From: Pseudonocardiales bacterium
GTDB lineage: Bacteria > Actinomycetota > Actinomycetes > Mycobacteriales > Pseudonocardiaceae
Assembly: GCA_025465385.1 (NCBI GenBank)
Contig: JAODNG010000435.1
Span: 1 to 35,875 of the forward strand
Length of the DNA: 35,875 nucleotides
Reading direction: 5' to 3'
In this document: one piece after another, positions 34,058 to 35,875 of the stretch
Layout: the number at the start of each line of letters is the position of its first letter
Numbering within the stretch: the stretch's first letter is position 1
The notes under the pieces: generated by a model
Seen by the model: only the letters and a program-made list of their open reading frames with translations
What the model was told of the DNA's origin: nothing
Databases searched by the model: none
Translations under genes and position numbers: made by a program

Positions 34058-35875
34058 TCATACAATGGCGAACTGGGTGTGATACAGCTGCGCGTAGCGC
34101 CCGTCGGCTGCCAGCAGCTCGTCGTGTGTGCCGCGCTCGACAACCAGCCCGTCCTCGATCACCAGGATCTGGTCCGCGGCGCGGATGGTGGACAGTCGGT
34201 GCGCGATCACGAGCGCGGTGCGCCCGTGCAGTGCTTCGGCCAGCGCGGCCTGCACTGCCGCCTCAGACTCCGAGTCCAGATGTGCGGTGGCCTCGTCGAG
34301 GATTACCAGTCGCGGTCGGGCCAGCAGTAATCGGGCGATGGTCAGCCGCTGCCGCTCCCCGCCGGACAGCCGGTACCCACGGTCGCCCACCACGGTGTCC
34401 AACCCGTCGGGCAGCGACCGCACCAGCTGCTCCAGCCGGGCTCGCCGCAGCGCTTCCCACAGCTCCCCATCCGGCGCATCCGGCGCCGCGAAGCGGAGGT
34501 TGCCCGCGATGCTGTCGTGGAACAGATGCCCGTCCTGGGTCACTACTCCCACCGTGTCCCGCAACGCGGCAAAGGACAGGTCGCGGACGTCGACCCCGTT
34601 GAGTCGGATCGCCCCGGCGTTGACGTCGTAGAGCCGCGGCACCAGCGACGCGATGGTCGATTTGCCCGCTCCCGAGGATCCGACCAGCGCCACCAGCTCC
34701 CCCGGCTCGGCGCGGAAATCAATTCCGTGAAGTACCTCGGCACCACCTCGTGCGTCCAACGTCGCGACCTCCTCCAACGAGGCCAGCGACACCTGATCGG
34801 CCGACGGGTAGGAGAAGTGGACATCGTCGAACTCCACCGACACCGCACCGACCGGTACCGTCCGGGCATCTGGTCGTTCAGTGATCATCGGGCGGACGTC
34901 GAGCACCTCGAAAACCCGCTCGAAGGCGACCAACGCGGTCATCACGTCGACCCGGGCGTTGGCCAGCGCGGTCAACGGCGAATAGAGCCGGGTGAGCAGC
35001 AACGCGAGGCTGACCACAGTGCCCGGTGCGATCTCGCCGCGTAGCGCCAGCCAGCCACCGAGCCCGTAGACCAGAGCTTGTGCCAGCCCCGAGACCGTCG
35101 TCAGCGCAGTGAGAAACAGTCGGGACGACATCGCGCTGCGGACACCGATGTCGCGTACCTGAGTTGCCCGGTAGTCGAATTCAGCCGCCTCGGTCTCCGG
35201 CCGTCCGAAGAGCTTGACCAGCGTGGCGCCTGGGGCGGAGAACCGCTCGGTCATTTGAGTGGTCATCGCAGCGTTGTGCGTCGACGCCTCCCGCCGCAGC
35301 TCGGCCATCCGCGCACCCATCCCCCGCGCCGGTATGACGAAGATCGGCAGCAACACCAACGCCAGCACGGTGACCTGCCATGACAGGGTCAGCATCACCG
35401 CCAGCGTGAGCACCAGCTGGATCGCGTTGGTGAGCACACCGGACAGCGTGGAAGTCAGCGCGGTCTGCGCACCTATCACGTCGTTGTTCAGCCTGCTGAC
35501 CAGCGCGCCGGTGCGGGTGCGAGTGAAGAACGCCACCGGCATCCGCTGCACGTGCTCGAACACCGCGCGGCGCAGGTCCAGGATGAGCCCCTCACCGATC
35601 CTTGAGGACTGCCAGCGCGACGCCAGACCGATCCCCGAGTCGATCACGGTCAGGAGCGCGATGAGCGCGGCCAATCCGACGACCAACGCCGCACCCGCGT
35701 GGTTGACGATCCCGTCGACGACCCGTCCGGCGAGCACCGGAGTGGCGACGGCGAGGACCGCGGATACCGTGCTCAACGTAAGAAAGATCAGCAGCGACGT
35801 GCGGTGCGGCTTGGCGAACGTGACGATCCGGCGCAACGTACCCGGCGCGAGGGCTCGGGGGGTGCTGCCCTGGCG
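34058..35875 (-). CDS. ABC exporter with fused membrane and ATPase domains, 5' end outside window
   Basis: The frame is open to the right edge, giving 605 residues; the TTG at 35836 in the ORF track is not a real start, since in-frame coding sequence (RALAPGTLRRIVTFAKPH) continues upstream of it. It is a type IV half-transporter: six membrane helices in the first about 330 residues, then an ATPase domain with Walker A GSSGAGKST, Q-loop GVVTQDGHLFHDSI, signature LSGGERQRLTIARLL, Walker B LVILDEATAHLDSE and switch HRLSTIR. A roughly 15-residue insert (SLASLEEVATLDARGGAEVL) precedes the β-strand before Walker A. Such homodimers export lipids or drugs; the substrate is unknown. No partner gene is visible. 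Confidence 0.93.
   Translation of the reverse strand, partial: RQGSTPRALAPGTLRRIVTFAKPHRTSLLIFLTLSTVSAVLAVATPVLAGRVVDGIVNHAGAALVVGLAALIALLTVIDSGIGLASRWQSSRIGEGLILDLRRAVFEHVQRMPVAFFTRTRTGALVSRLNNDVIGAQTALTSTLSGVLTNAIQLVLTLAVMLTLSWQVTVLALVLLPIFVIPARGMGARMAELRREASTHNAAMTTQMTERFSAPGATLVKLFGRPETEAAEFDYRATQVRDIGVRSAMSSRLFLTALTTVSGLAQALVYGLGGWLALRGEIAPGTVVSLALLLTRLYSPLTALANARVDVMTALVAFERVFEVLDVRPMITERPDARTVPVGAVSVEFDDVHFSYPSADQVSLASLEEVATLDARGGAEVLHGIDFRAEPGELVALVGSSGAGKSTIASLVPRLYDVNAGAIRLNGVDVRDLSFAALRDTVGVVTQDGHLFHDSIAGNLRFAAPDAPDGELWEALRRARLEQLVRSLPDGLDTVVGDRGYRLSGGERQRLTIARLLLARPRLVILDEATAHLDSESEAAVQAALAEALHGRTALVIAHRLSTIRAADQILVIEDGLVVERGTHDELLAADGRYAQLYHTQFAIV

Overview
This is high-GC DNA from an actinomycete. 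The order SPFH–NfeD–DUF3097–hemH–inhA–fabG1–VWA–DUF58–moxR–NlpC/P60–acnA matches the Mycobacterium tuberculosis Rv1488–Rv1475c neighbourhood. Ergothioneine genes, frequent GTG starts and ATGA/GTGA stop-start overlaps fit the same phylum. The InhA homologue has a substrate loop about 10 residues shorter than the mycobacterial one, so I favour a relative outside the mycolate-making genera, such as a Pseudonocardiales-like lineage; this placement is inference. I saw no rRNA, tRNA, CRISPR array, insertion sequence or phage gene.

Left part (1–7754), the accessory region: the 5' part of an amt ammonium transporter running off the left edge; a decayed TmrB-like kinase with an in-frame TAG; a class A flavin monooxygenase; about 440 bp of non-coding DNA with regularly spaced TACGT elements and hairpins; a 91-residue glycine-rich protein of unknown function followed by a strong hairpin; a covalent-flavin (BBE-type) oxidase; a TVP38-type membrane protein; and an amidase-signature enzyme.

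Centre (7740–23181), conserved core: SPFH plus NfeD membrane pair; DUF3097 and a divergent uncharacterised gene; a minus-strand block moxR–DUF58–VWA–fabG1–inhA–hemH linking a chaperone-like ATPase module, FAS-II fatty acid elongation and the ferrochelatase step of haem synthesis; a secreted NlpC/P60 cell-wall hydrolase; a fatty-acid–CoA ligase; and aconitase divergent from it.

Right part (23364–35875): a membrane-anchored SDR; a zinc/manganese-type ABC importer of four translationally coupled genes (binding lipoprotein, ATPase, two permeases) whose promoter contains an AT-rich dyad in its spacer; directly after it a 63-residue stand-alone piece of a P1B metal ATPase with its own ribosome binding site; divergent from the importer, a CooC/ParA-like P-loop ATPase; then egtA–egtB–egtC–egtD, a coupled ergothioneine operon without egtE; and an ABC exporter running off the right edge.

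The points most worth following are the glycine-rich small protein with its unusual upstream region, the metal-homeostasis cluster (importer, orphan P-loop ATPase, P1B fragment) and the short-loop InhA.
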